From Dehalococcoidia bacterium (GTDB lineage Bacteria > Chloroflexota > Dehalococcoidia > SZUA-161): a stretch of 14,009 nucleotides of DNA. A model generated the notes under the pieces. That model worked only from the letters and a program-made list of their open reading frames with translations, made no database searches and was not told where the DNA came from. A program made the translations under genes and the position numbers. Below, one piece after another: positions 1 to 8,199 of the stretch (the stretch's first letter is position 1; each line of letters begins with the position of its first letter). The stretch spans positions 1 through 14,009 of the forward strand of contig JACUUS010000047.1 of assembly GCA_014859215.1 (NCBI GenBank), read 5' to 3'.

Positions 1-403
1 CATAAAGAATAATGGGCAGGTCTACCGCGTACGAAATCGCCTGATAGTGGCCGCATATATCGTCGTCTGAGAGCGGATAGTAGAGCGGCAGGGTAATCAT
101 GAAGCCGCTCGCGCCGAATTCACCAGCGTGCTTGCTCAGCAGGATGACTTCATCAGTGCCCATAGCGGACGGGCAGACAATCACCGGCAGGCGTCCCGCG
201 GCCTGTTTCACTGCTATATCAATGACCTTCTTTTTTTCTTCCACAGTAATATATGGAAATTCCCCTACGCTTCCCAGCACGACCAGCCCATGTACATTGC
301 TCCTGACTAGAAAGTCAACTTCGTGTCTGAGCGCCTTCTCATCGACCTCCAGCTTGCTGTTGAAAGGGGTTACCAGCGCGGCATAGACTCCCTCGAATTT
401 CAT
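1..403 (-). CDS. DapA/N-acetylneuraminate lyase-family aldolase, N-terminal part (runs off the left edge)
   Basis: The minus strand reads 134 codons from an ATG at 401-403 to the window edge without a stop, so the C-terminal half, including the Schiff-base lysine, lies outside. The start is set by a strong ribosome binding site (AAGGAGGG, 6 nt upstream). Visible family features are the VTPF strand at residues 11-14, a GSVGEF loop at 44-49 where DapA has GTTGE, an LYY motif near 107-109, and LPIILY at 129-134 leading to the catalytic tyrosine region. The substrate-binding Thr-Thr pair of true dihydrodipicolinate synthase is Ser-Val here. I therefore infer a different pyruvate-type aldolase or a hydratase/lyase of the same superfamily rather than a lysine-biosynthesis enzyme. 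It is divergent from the AOR/dehydrogenase operon, which could handle an aldehyde product; that link is inference. Family assignment is firm, substrate unknown. Confidence 0.88.
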   Translation of the reverse strand, partial: MKFEGVYAALVTPFNSKLEVDEKALRHEVDFLVRSNVHGLVVLGSVGEFPYITVEEKKKVIDIAVKQAAGRLPVIVCPSAMGTDEVILLSKHAGEFGASGFMITLPLYYPLSDDDICGHYQAISYAVDLPIILY

Positions 404-451
404 TTCAGCCCTCCTTTTGGGATAGTACCCGCAACTTGACGGAGTCCTAAC

Positions 452-480
452 ATCATATCTTTGTCCGATTAGCAGGGCAA
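452..480 (-). promoter_or_regulatory. Sigma70-type promoter for the DapA-family gene
   Basis: On the minus strand a -35 box TTGCCC (475-480) and a -10 box TATGAT (452-457) are separated by 17 nt. Transcription would begin near 445, giving a leader of about 40 nt that ends in a strong Shine-Dalgarno sequence before the ATG at 403. Found by eye from consensus match and position. Confidence 0.6.
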
Positions 481-532
481 CCCCGTCCCCTTTACCAGAG
501 ACTGAAAAGGCGAAAACTCCACTTCAGCCATA

Positions 533-560
533 TTGACTTCTGTCCTGTTCGCTCTATGAT
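533..560 (+). promoter_or_regulatory. Sigma70-type promoter for the AOR-dehydrogenase operon
   Basis: TTGACT (533-538) and TATGAT (555-560) are separated by 16 nt, with the AOR start codon 33 nt downstream of the -10 box and a GAAGGGAGG ribosome binding site just before it. The promoter is back to back with the leftward one at 452-480. The 52-nt interval between their -35 boxes (481-532) is the natural place for a shared regulator site, but I saw no clear palindrome there. Confidence 0.65.
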
Positions 561-593
561 TTCCTTGCCACCCGGTGAGAAGGGAGGCATCCC

Positions 594-2444
594 ATGCGCA
601 GGCTTCTGAGGGTCAATCTTTCCAGCGGCAAGACAGGCGTGGAGGACATTCCCGCCGCGACTGCCGAGGACTTCGTCGGCGGACGCGGATTCTGCGCGAA
701 GTACCTTTATGACGGGGTCAAGCCAGGGACCGACCCCCTCGGACCGGAGAACAAGCTGCTACTGGTGGCCGGCCCGTTGGCGGGAACCAGCGCGCAGGCC
801 TTCTCCAAGTGGATCGCCGTCACGAAGAGCCCGCTGAGCAACACGTTCACGCGAAGCGTGGGCGGTGGCGATTTCGGCGCCTGGCTCAGGTGGGCCGGAT
901 TAGAGCTAATCATCCTGGAGGGCAAGGCACCAGAGCCGTCCTATCTCTATATCCACGACGGCGGCTGCGAGATACGCAACGCCTCCCCGATCTGGGGCAA
1001 AAGCACCAGCCAGTCGCAGAGATACCTGAAGAAGGAGCATGGCCCCGCGGCAAGGCTGGTATGCATCGGACCCGCCGCAGAGAAGCTTGTACTTTACGCT
1101 CCCATTATATGCGACCGGCGTGCCGCCGGGCGGGGCGGTACGGGAACCGTTATGGCCTCCAAGAACCTGAAGGCCATCGTAATCGAGTCTTCACGCAGGG
1201 ACCTTGTCGCGAACCCGGCGGAGTTCAGGAGACTGGTCCGGCAGCAGGTCAACGCGATGAAACAGGGCCTGGGCTTCGACGTGTTCCTTGAATACGGCAC
1301 CGTCCAGGGACTCGACTACTTCTACCCGGTATTCGGGTCCATACCAATGAAAAACTACCGCTACGGCGAGCTTCCCGGTTGGTCCGACAACATCGGGATG
1401 TGGCCCTACGCCAAGCTGACACAAAAGCACGTTGGCTGCTACAGCTGCGCCCTGAAGTGCGGCAAAGTGCGGAAGATAACCGAGGGACCTTACGCCGGTA
1501 TCACCACAGAGGGACCACAGTTCGAGACTGCGTGGGCGTTCAGCGGGCCTTCCGGCTGCCACGATACACAGGCCACCCTGGTCGCGAATCACCTTTGCTA
1601 CGAGCTGGGACTTGACACGATAAGCACAGGCAATACGATCGGCTTCGCCTATGAGCTCTTCGAAAAGGGAATTCTGACCGCGAAAGACACGGACGGCCTC
1701 ATGCTCAAGTACGGAGACCCCGCTCCAATGCTCGCGCTCGTGGAGAAGATCGCGCGCCGCGAAGGCGTCGGCGATATCCTGGCGGAAGGGGTGAAGAGAG
1801 CGGCGGCGTATTTCGGGAAAGGCTCCGAACAGTACGCAATGCACGTGAAGGGCCTGGAGATGCCGGGCTACGATCCGCGTGCGCGTAAAGCAATGGGTAT
1901 GAACTTCGCGCTGAGCAATATGGGCGCATGCCACAACTACGGCTGGCCCCAGCAGGAGATCGGCGATCCCCGGCCCCGCCTCCTGGACCCGGCGGCGGAC
2001 GAGGGCCAGGGCGATGTGATCAAGTATAACCATGACTCCACAGCGGCGCTCGAACTGGGTATAGCCTGCATCTTTCCCAGTCACCACCTGGCCTTCTTCG
2101 GCCTCGATCTCATGGGGAGCATGCTCGCCGCGGCCACCGGCGTTACGAAGTTCGAGAACGAAGACTATCTTATGTACACGGGCGAGAAGGTCTACAACCT
2201 CGAACGCTGTTTCAATACACGCGAGGGATTCGATCGCAAGGACGACGCCCTGCCCAGACGTATGTACACGGAGCCCCTGAAGGGCGGTGTACGGAACGGC
2301 GAAGTGGTCAGGAAGCCTGACGCTATCCTCGACCAGTACTACGATCTGCGAGGCTGGGACCGGAACGGCATCCCTGCTGCCCGGACACTGGCCCGGCTCG
2401 GTCTTGACAGGGTCGATAAGGATATCGCGCGTTTCCGCAGGTAA
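594..2444 (+). CDS. Aldehyde:ferredoxin oxidoreductase (tungsten/molybdenum bis-pterin enzyme)
   Basis: This 616-residue protein has the usual length and layout of the AOR family. These cytoplasmic enzymes oxidise aldehydes to carboxylic acids, or reduce acids, with ferredoxin, using a tungsten or molybdenum bis-pterin cofactor and one [4Fe-4S] cluster. The N-terminal domain shows the family GGRGFCAKYLYD stretch (29-40) and a glycine-rich RSVGGGDFG segment (87-95). A conserved RRAAGRGGTGTVMASKNLKA block follows at 175-194. Cluster ligands are C282, C285 and C289 (CxxCxxxC) with C492 (LGIAC) as the likely fourth. LGLDTISTG (339-346) carries the conserved pterin-contacting aspartate D341. The start is supported by GAAGGGAGG about 6 nt upstream. 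A zinc dehydrogenase follows after 15 nt, suggesting an alcohol-aldehyde-acid sequence. The AOR family also includes benzoyl-CoA reductase subunits and substrate-unknown WOR types, so the aldehyde is not predicted. Confidence 0.95.
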   Translation: MRRLLRVNLSSGKTGVEDIPAATAEDFVGGRGFCAKYLYDGVKPGTDPLGPENKLLLVAGPLAGTSAQAFSKWIAVTKSPLSNTFTRSVGGGDFGAWLRWAGLELIILEGKAPEPSYLYIHDGGCEIRNASPIWGKSTSQSQRYLKKEHGPAARLVCIGPAAEKLVLYAPIICDRRAAGRGGTGTVMASKNLKAIVIESSRRDLVANPAEFRRLVRQQVNAMKQGLGFDVFLEYGTVQGLDYFYPVFGSIPMKNYRYGELPGWSDNIGMWPYAKLTQKHVGCYSCALKCGKVRKITEGPYAGITTEGPQFETAWAFSGPSGCHDTQATLVANHLCYELGLDTISTGNTIGFAYELFEKGILTAKDTDGLMLKYGDPAPMLALVEKIARREGVGDILAEGVKRAAAYFGKGSEQYAMHVKGLEMPGYDPRARKAMGMNFALSNMGACHNYGWPQQEIGDPRPRLLDPAADEGQGDVIKYNHDSTAALELGIACIFPSHHLAFFGLDLMGSMLAAATGVTKFENEDYLMYTGEKVYNLERCFNTREGFDRKDDALPRRMYTEPLKGGVRNGEVVRKPDAILDQYYDLRGWDRNGIPAARTLARLGLDRVDKDIARFRR

Positions 2445-2459
2445 GACCCGAGAGACAAG

Positions 2460-3455
2460 ATGAGAGAAGCCGTATTCGAAGGGAAACGAACTTTCGCGGT
2501 CAAAGAAATGTCGGAACCCGTCCCGGGCGAGGGCGAGGTAACGATAAAAGTCCACTGCTGCGGAATATGCGGCTCCGATTTGCACACTTACGTCGAGGGC
2601 GCTCAGGCACGGTACGGGCACGAGTTCGCCGGTGATATCGTCGAGGTCGGACCCGGTGTGAAGGGCTGGCAGGCAGGGGACCGGGTCGCCGCCGAATCCG
2701 TAGGCTCCTGCGGCGAGTGTTTGTGGTGCCGGCGCGGCGAGATCAACCTCTGCCAGGACTTCTACGCCGTCTGGTCGGGCACTGCCGGAGCTTTCGCGAC
2801 TTATACAAAGTCCAGGGCGGACCGCCTGCACAGGCTCCCTCCTGAGATCAGCTACGAGGAAGCATCGCTGGCCGAACCCGCCGCGGTAGCCCTGCATGCC
2901 GTCCAGCTGTCAAGCATTCGAGCGGGAAGTACGGTAGCCGTGCTCGGCCTCGGTCCCATCGGCAACCTCGTGGCGCAACTGGCGCGGGCCTCGGGCGCGG
3001 GGACGGTCTATGCCACCGAAGCGAGCAAAACGAGGCTGGAGCTTGCCCGGAAGTTCGCGGACCACGTGGTAGACGTGGGGCAGGTCGATCCCGTGGAAGA
3101 AATCCTTGCTCTGACCTCCGGCACGGGCCCGGATATAGTGTTCGAATGCGCGGGGGCGGTGTCCACGACACAACAAGCGCTTGCCCTTGCCCGCCGCGGC
3201 GGTTCCGTCATATTGGTAGGCATGTGCCTGCATCCGATGGAAATGCTGATCGGGAACCTGGTACTGAGGGAGCTCACACTGAAGGGCTCGATGTGCTTCC
3301 ACGCCGGTGAATATTCGAAGGCGATGGAAATGATAAAGCACGGGAAGATCGACGTTCTCTCGCTGGTGACCGCGCGCCTGCCCCTGGACCGCATAAACGA
3401 GGCCTTTGAACTGGCGCTCAGCGGCGACGGCGGCAAAATACTGGTCTTTCCCTGA
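2460..3455 (+). CDS. Zinc-dependent medium-chain alcohol/polyol dehydrogenase
   Basis: A 331-residue MDR-superfamily dehydrogenase of the sorbitol/threonine dehydrogenase type. Catalytic zinc ligands are C37 (in GICGSD), H54 and E55 (GHEF), with E139 near the site. The structural zinc lobe is complete with C84, C87, C90 and C98. The Rossmann nucleotide-binding turn is GLGPIG at 163-168, and the acidic E187 at the end of the second strand (ATEAS) favours NAD over NADP. It is slightly shorter than the 340-350 residues common for the family. It starts 15 nt after the AOR stop behind a weak GAGAGA ribosome binding site, so it is co-transcribed with AOR. The two could interconvert an alcohol, its aldehyde and the acid while linking NADH and ferredoxin pools (inference). 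The substrate alcohol cannot be read from the sequence. Confidence 0.93.
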   Translation: MREAVFEGKRTFAVKEMSEPVPGEGEVTIKVHCCGICGSDLHTYVEGAQARYGHEFAGDIVEVGPGVKGWQAGDRVAAESVGSCGECLWCRRGEINLCQDFYAVWSGTAGAFATYTKSRADRLHRLPPEISYEEASLAEPAAVALHAVQLSSIRAGSTVAVLGLGPIGNLVAQLARASGAGTVYATEASKTRLELARKFADHVVDVGQVDPVEEILALTSGTGPDIVFECAGAVSTTQQALALARRGGSVILVGMCLHPMEMLIGNLVLRELTLKGSMCFHAGEYSKAMEMIKHGKIDVLSLVTARLPLDRINEAFELALSGDGGKILVFP

Positions 3456-3463
3456 GCCAGAGG

Positions 3464-4309
3464 CTATACCTTGACCCGCATCCCGTCATGGGCAAAGCGT
3501 ATGCCGGGAAGCCCGGCTTCCAGTCGCCGGTAATCATCGTAGCCCCGGTTCCAGTATTCCTCCAGGTGCACGAACACAACCTGCCTTGCCCGTACGCGCC
3601 TGGCAAGCTCCAGCGTCTGCTCGAACGTATAGAGAGTGGTCCTGGAAATATGGCCCGGCGGGTACTTGAAACGGTGCCTGAGCCCCGTTTCGAAAATGCC
3701 CGGCTGGATGATGAGCAAATCTGCATCCATCACCTCTTCGACCTCCGGGAAGGGCTTGATGTCGCAGGGGGCGTAGACCGCCTTCTTGCCCGCCTTTTGG
3801 AAGACGTTCACAAAAGAGAGCCTGGAGCCCCGCTGCACCGGAATAGCCGAAATGAGGACATCGTCTACCTGTACCTCTTCCCTGAAGATATGCAGATCGA
3901 GGAATCCGCTCGCCTGGAAGAAATCGATGACTGGGCCGTACTGTGACGATATCCCGCTCAGGGGAGCGAGAAGCTGTTCCGGCAACAGGAGAGTAATCCG
4001 CTTAGCCGGGTAGCCCGTCCAGGTGCGGAAGTCAAGCGCGATCTGCTCGACAACCCGAAATCCCTCGGTATGGTCGGGATCAAGGTGGGTGAACATCAGG
4101 TAGTCCACCCGGCGGACGCGCGACCGGTTCAGCAAGATAGCTGTCTCGGCGGGCGTATCGATCAGCAGGTTAACGTCATGCAGGAAGGCGGATGGCCCGG
4201 CCCTCGAATAAGGGAGGCCTTTCAGCCTGGCTTCCCGGCACACCCGGCATCCGCAGAGGGGTTTGGGAATAACCGAACACCCGCCTGAGCCGAGGATAGT
4301 CCATCTCAT
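3464..4309 (-). CDS. PhnP-like metallo-beta-lactamase-fold hydrolase
   Basis: A 281-residue MBL-fold protein of the PhnP/PqqB-like branch. The N-terminus LGSGGCSVIP with the cysteine cluster C19, C21 and C24 (CGCRVC) resembles the structural-zinc knuckle of PhnP, a cyclic phosphodiesterase of the phosphonate pathway. Metal ligands are H75, D77, D79 and H80 (THLDPDH), D182 (PCDIKP), H220 (PGH) and H248 (VHLEE). The protein is about 30 residues longer than PhnP, and no other phosphonate (phn) genes are visible, so a different phosphodiester, ester or lactone substrate is likely. Its ATG lies 2 nt after the TGA of the upstream asnB, showing translational coupling as the last gene of the series. 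It ends in TAG, 8 nt from the convergent dehydrogenase. Fold and metal site are firm; reaction unknown. Confidence 0.88.
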   Translation of the reverse strand: MRWTILGSGGCSVIPKPLCGCRVCREARLKGLPYSRAGPSAFLHDVNLLIDTPAETAILLNRSRVRRVDYLMFTHLDPDHTEGFRVVEQIALDFRTWTGYPAKRITLLLPEQLLAPLSGISSQYGPVIDFFQASGFLDLHIFREEVQVDDVLISAIPVQRGSRLSFVNVFQKAGKKAVYAPCDIKPFPEVEEVMDADLLIIQPGIFETGLRHRFKYPPGHISRTTLYTFEQTLELARRVRARQVVFVHLEEYWNRGYDDYRRLEAGLPGIRFAHDGMRVKV

Positions 4310-4311
4310 TC

Positions 4312-5934
4312 TCAGCCAATCTCCGGCATGGCGTACCTCTCCGGTCCGTGGTGGTGCTTGAGATCGCCGTCCATGGTGCCGCGCACTCTTTCTCTCTCCT
4401 CGGCGAAGTCAAACCCGGTCCAGATACCGATCGAACCCAGCACCGAGTCCTGCGGGTGGTATTTCCTGAAGATGCTGAAGTAGAAAGCCGCTTCCCGGCT
4501 GTTTATTGTAGCCTTCGGGTTCTCCGCCTTGATTCGCTGATAGTCCTCTTCACTGATTTCGCTATGGGCAAGCTTTTCGCCGAGGTCCTCGCAGCCGGCC
4601 CCCTGAGTGTACTGGACCTTGTACCTCCAGAGTATCTCGTCCGGCAGATAGCCTGTTCCCTCGAACGCCTTGCGCAGGATCCATTTTTCGATTCGGTCTC
4701 CCACGTATTCCGACTCCCTGATCTTCAGCTCGGGTGGAATCTTCATAGCCAGATCGACCATAGCGACATCCAGAAACGGGACTCTGAGCTCAAGGCTGAA
4801 GTACATCCCCATGCGGTCCGCGCGCTGAAGGTTGATGTTGTGCAGGTTGCCGATACAGCGTCTCGCTTCCCTGTTGAGAACATCCGAAGGGTAGTGTTTC
4901 ATGTAGTGGTACCCTGTGAATAACTCGTCTGCCCCCTCGCCTGTCAGGACCACTGTTACATAATCCGCCGCCAGCTTGCAGGTGAAGTAGCACGGTACCG
5001 CGCAGCGCACAAGCGAGGGATCATAGCTTTCCAGCTTCTTTATCACCAGAGGCAGGGCCTCGTAGTACTCGTCTTCCGTGAAAACCAGCTCGTGGTGTGT
5101 CGAGCCTATGTGCTTCGCGGCGACCCGCGACGCCTTCAAATCGTCGCTCTCGTCGCCATTCGCATCACGCATGCCGACAACGAAGGTGTGCAGATGCGGA
5201 ATCTCCTCAGCCGCTATGGCCGCCACCAGGCTGCTGTCCAGTCCACCGCTACAGAAAGAGCCCACGTGTATTTCCCTGTCCGCCAGGAGGCGTTTCTTCA
5301 CCGCCTGTATGAATGTCTCCCGTATCAGCGCACATGTCTCTTCAACATCAGTAAGCAGGTGGTCCTGGATTTCGGGAATCTGGTAATACTGCACAAATCC
5401 TTCACGGGGCGTATAATAGTGTCCGGCCGGGAACTCATGGACCTCGTCTACACCGGCCAGGCTCATGGCCCCGAGTTCAGAGCTGAAGTAGAGTCTGCCT
5501 TCGTAGTAGCCGTAGTACAGTGGCTTGATCCCGATCGGGTCGCGAGCCAGCATGAAATCACCGCCGTCGAATATGGCAAAGGCGAACATGCCATCCAGGT
5601 ACTTCACACATTCCGGACCCTTTTCCCGGTACATGTGCAGGATTACCTCAGTGTCAGACCCGGTCGCAAACTCATAGCGGGAGAGGCAGTCCTCTCTCAG
5701 CTTCTGGAAGTTGTATATCTCACCATTGCAGACTATTCCCAGCTTTCCGCCTCTCGCGAGGATAGGCTGGTGACCGCCCGTGACATCGACGATGGACAGT
5801 CTCGTATGGCCGAATACCATTCCGTTGAGGACATATAATCCGCGGTCGTCGGGCCCGCGATGCGGCAACGCGTCAAGCATGCGATTGACTGTTTTTGTAT
5901 CTGCGGCGCCCAAACATCCTGCTATACCACACAT
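4312..5934 (-). CDS. asnB: Asparagine synthetase, glutamine-hydrolysing (class II), intact glutaminase
   Basis: A 540-residue two-domain AsnB homologue. The N-terminal glutaminase domain is complete: nucleophile C2 (MCGIAG), HRGPDD at 25-30, R45 (TRLSIVD), NGEIYN at 70-75 and D94 (TGSDTEV), as in enzymes that release ammonia from glutamine. The synthetase domain has the ATP-pyrophosphatase loop SGGLDSS (229-235), TGEGADE (331-337), and K439 in the KVQYTQGAG loop that matches the catalytic lysine region. Known chemistry is ATP-dependent amidation of a carboxylate, normally aspartate to asparagine. The tail (520-540) is histidine-rich (KHHHGP). It begins 16 nt after the stop of a second asparagine-synthetase homologue and 2 nt before the hydrolase gene. 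This unusual setting leaves open amidation of something other than aspartate. Confidence 0.93.
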   Translation of the reverse strand: MCGIAGCLGAADTKTVNRMLDALPHRGPDDRGLYVLNGMVFGHTRLSIVDVTGGHQPILARGGKLGIVCNGEIYNFQKLREDCLSRYEFATGSDTEVILHMYREKGPECVKYLDGMFAFAIFDGGDFMLARDPIGIKPLYYGYYEGRLYFSSELGAMSLAGVDEVHEFPAGHYYTPREGFVQYYQIPEIQDHLLTDVEETCALIRETFIQAVKKRLLADREIHVGSFCSGGLDSSLVAAIAAEEIPHLHTFVVGMRDANGDESDDLKASRVAAKHIGSTHHELVFTEDEYYEALPLVIKKLESYDPSLVRCAVPCYFTCKLAADYVTVVLTGEGADELFTGYHYMKHYPSDVLNREARRCIGNLHNINLQRADRMGMYFSLELRVPFLDVAMVDLAMKIPPELKIRESEYVGDRIEKWILRKAFEGTGYLPDEILWRYKVQYTQGAGCEDLGEKLAHSEISEEDYQRIKAENPKATINSREAAFYFSIFRKYHPQDSVLGSIGIWTGFDFAEERERVRGTMDGDLKHHHGPERYAMPEIG

Positions 5935-5950
5935 TGTAGATAACCTTTCA

Positions 5951-7462
5951 TTAGATCGCTGAGGCTGCCGACGGCTGTGACTTCGGCCTCTCCAGGTGAC
6001 AGAAGAAGGCGGGTCTCAGTGGGTCCCATCTTCCTACCAGCCGGTCATAGGCAGGTTGAGGGAACGTCTTTTTGAAAATCCGGTAGTAGTAGAGCTCCTC
6101 AACCGAGGACAGGTACGGATTGCCTTCCGTGCGGTTGAACTCGGCAAGCTCTTCTTCCGAGATTGCCTGCTCGGCCTGGGCCCGCATTATGTAAGCCACG
6201 CCCGAGCCCTGGGCGAAGAAGCGCTTTGTCTGGTAAATAATATGATCGGGCAGACAGCCCTCAAATGCCTGCCGCACAATCCACTTCCCGACCTGCTCCT
6301 CCCCGTGGATCTTGTGCTCGAGCGGAATCTTCAGGCTGAAGTCCATCACCCTGGCGTCAAGAAACGGCGTCCGGCTCTCGTAAGCGTTGGCCGTATTGAG
6401 CCTGTCCAGTCTCTCGAGCGCAGTATTATGGGCGACCCTGATAAGAAAGTCAACGATTCCGGCAACCTCTTCGGGATTCCTCCCCTGCCGGAACTGGCCA
6501 TCATAACCCGCGAAGAACTCGTCGGCGCCTTCACCTGTAAGCACGCACTTCGTATGGGGACTCACAAACCTGCCAGCCAGGAAATTCGCGATAGCACCAT
6601 GCACGCAGCTTTCCTCATACATTTCCTGGTGATAGATGGCCAGGGGCAGTATCTCATTTATCTCCTGCTCGCCGAAGATCAGCACGTGGTGGCGGACGCC
6701 CAGATACCTGGTCACATCCTTCGCCAGAGGCAGGTCCTGACCCTGCTCCATGCTCACCGTGTAGCATTCAATATCAGGCTTGATCTCGTGCGCCATGTAG
6801 GCTATCAGGCTGCTGTCCAGGCCGCCGCTGAGGAGTATTCCCTCTACAGCGTTATCCTTCATCCGCTTCTCGACCGCCTCCATCAGCAGGTCCTTTACCA
6901 CCTTCTTTGCCTGCTCGTAGTTCTCAAACTCAGGTGTAGTCACCGCCTCCTGAGAATACTTCTGGAACCCCAGCTCTCTCGAGTAGACATAGCCGTGCGG
7001 GAATTCCCTTACATCGTCAGCCATATCAACCAGGCTCTTCGCCTCGGAGCCAAAGCACAGGCTGCCGTCACAGTGCCCGTAGTATAGCGGCTTTACGCCG
7101 GCCCAGTCGCGGGCAAGCAAGAGCTTGCCTCCGTCATGAATGGCGCAGGCGAAATCGCCATCCAGCTTCCCGGCAAAGCGATGACCGTATTTCTTGTACA
7201 GATCCAGCACGACTTCCGCATCCGTCATGCTTCCTTTTTCCGAGTTGTAAACACGCCCGTCCATGACGACCGCCCTGCGATCATCAGAGGCGTAGTGCGA
7301 GCCGTCCTTGCTGTCGCCGCCCACATTTAGCTCAATGCAGCCAATCTTCACCCCCGGCCCGCCATTGACCCATACTTCATGATGACCGGGGTAGTGAATC
7401 TTTTCCAGCATTGATTCCAACCGGCCCTCCTCAGTGCCCTGGATACCAGCAATTCTAGGCAT
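5951..7462 (-). CDS. Asparagine-synthetase homologue with degenerate glutaminase domain
   Basis: A 503-residue class II asparagine-synthetase-like protein. The synthetase half looks functional: SGGLDSS at 212-218, LTGEGADEFFAGY at 308-320, RTPFLDARVMDFSLKIP at 364-380, and a lysine loop at K413 (TKRFFAQGSG). The N-terminal domain keeps its fold (MPRIAGIQG, LARDWAGVKPLYYG) but the nucleophile Cys2 is Pro and the next Gly is Arg. HRGPD is absent, NGEIYN has become DGRVYN, and the domain is shortened by about 20 residues. It should therefore be unable to hydrolyse glutamine. It would use free ammonia, another amine, ammonia from a partner, or run a different adenylation reaction, as in beta-lactam synthetases, which also lost this cysteine. 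The start is certain because MPRIAGI aligns with the family MCGIAGI. It sits between a corrinoid protein (45-nt gap) and intact asnB (16-nt gap). Confidence 0.92.
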   Translation of the reverse strand: MPRIAGIQGTEEGRLESMLEKIHYPGHHEVWVNGGPGVKIGCIELNVGGDSKDGSHYASDDRRAVVMDGRVYNSEKGSMTDAEVVLDLYKKYGHRFAGKLDGDFACAIHDGGKLLLARDWAGVKPLYYGHCDGSLCFGSEAKSLVDMADDVREFPHGYVYSRELGFQKYSQEAVTTPEFENYEQAKKVVKDLLMEAVEKRMKDNAVEGILLSGGLDSSLIAYMAHEIKPDIECYTVSMEQGQDLPLAKDVTRYLGVRHHVLIFGEQEINEILPLAIYHQEMYEESCVHGAIANFLAGRFVSPHTKCVLTGEGADEFFAGYDGQFRQGRNPEEVAGIVDFLIRVAHNTALERLDRLNTANAYESRTPFLDARVMDFSLKIPLEHKIHGEEQVGKWIVRQAFEGCLPDHIIYQTKRFFAQGSGVAYIMRAQAEQAISEEELAEFNRTEGNPYLSSVEELYYYRIFKKTFPQPAYDRLVGRWDPLRPAFFCHLERPKSQPSAASAI

Positions 7463-7507
7463 GATCTTCCTTTCTTGCGTAAGCGTTCGCCGACTGCCCG
7501 GCGGGTT

Positions 7508-8197
7508 CTAGGCCTTTGACGTCTCGAACGAGTCGAGAACCCTGATCGCCTCGAAGCCGTCAAGGCAGAAGGCATCCGCCCCTATTTCTTCTGCAAACTC
7601 GGCGGATACCGCCGCGCCGCCGATAAGGACCTTTACTTCGTCCCTTACTCCATTCTGCTTGAGCTCTTCTATCACCTCTCCCATGGCCACCATGGTGGTG
7701 GTAAGCAAAGCTGAAAGGCCGAGATAGTCCGGAGACTCTTGCGTCACGTATTCGACAATCTTCTCCGCCGGAACATCTATGCCGAGGTCCTCCACCTCGT
7801 ACCCGGCACCCTTCAGCAGGATAGCAACGATATTCTTTCCGATATCATGGATATCGCCCTTCACAGTGGCGATAGCGAACTTGCCCTTGGTCTCTACTCT
7901 TGATGCTTCCAGGTGCGGCTTCAGGATATCCATCGCGGCGCCTACGGCTTCCGCGGAGGCAAGCATATCAGGGATAAAGTACTCCTTGCGCGAGAACCTC
8001 TCGCCCACAACCTGCATGCCGGCGGTGAGCCCGTTTGTAATCAAGTCCTTGAGGGGCACCCCCTGTTCCAGCGCTGCGCGGGTAAGCTCGAGGACGCCCG
8101 GCTGGCCGGTCATGTCAGCGTCCACACCTTCATCCTCGCTCGTTTTTCTTCCCTGAATAACGTTTTCCTTGAGCCGGGCAATAATATCTTCACTCAT
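7508..8197 (-). CDS. Corrinoid protein (methyltransferase cobalamin-binding subunit), module B
   Basis: A 229-residue MtbC/MttC-type corrinoid protein, the methyl carrier between a substrate methyltransferase and a methyl-THF methyltransferase. The N-terminal helical cap domain spans about 1-100 (GLTAGMQVVGERF at 57-69). The Rossmann-like B12-binding domain follows, with GDIHDIGKN at 114-122; H117 is the predicted lower cobalt ligand of the DxHxxG motif. Further family motifs are LGLSALLTTTM (159-169) and IGGAAVS (192-198). An acidic stretch at 20-34 (SEDEG...GQPG) interrupts the first helical region and is shared with the second corrinoid protein. The ATG is 2 nt after the TAG of the upstream MttB homologue, with AAAGGA in that gene's tail as ribosome binding site. 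Direct coupling implies this is the partner of that methyltransferase. Confidence 0.94.
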   Translation of the reverse strand: MSEDIIARLKENVIQGRKTSEDEGVDADMTGQPGVLELTRAALEQGVPLKDLITNGLTAGMQVVGERFSRKEYFIPDMLASAEAVGAAMDILKPHLEASRVETKGKFAIATVKGDIHDIGKNIVAILLKGAGYEVEDLGIDVPAEKIVEYVTQESPDYLGLSALLTTTMVAMGEVIEELKQNGVRDEVKVLIGGAAVSAEFAEEIGADAFCLDGFEAIRVLDSFETSKA

Positions 8198-8199
8198 TT

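Noticed and set aside
1191..2897. A 568-codon minus-strand open frame opposite AOR and the dehydrogenase.
   Set aside because: It is an antisense shadow in GC-rich DNA; the plus-strand proteins carry clear family motifs and the antisense translation carries none.
5996..7087. A 363-codon plus-strand open frame opposite the Cys-less asparagine synthetase.
   Set aside because: Antisense to a gene with complete synthetase motifs; its translation shows no recognisable domain.
7463..7510. The TAG ending the module B corrinoid gene is in frame with the Cys-less asparagine synthetase, with 15 open codons between, so readthrough would fuse them.
   Set aside because: The corrinoid protein has the same natural length as its paralogue, and the synthetase start aligns exactly with the family N-terminus, so TAG is most simply a true stop.
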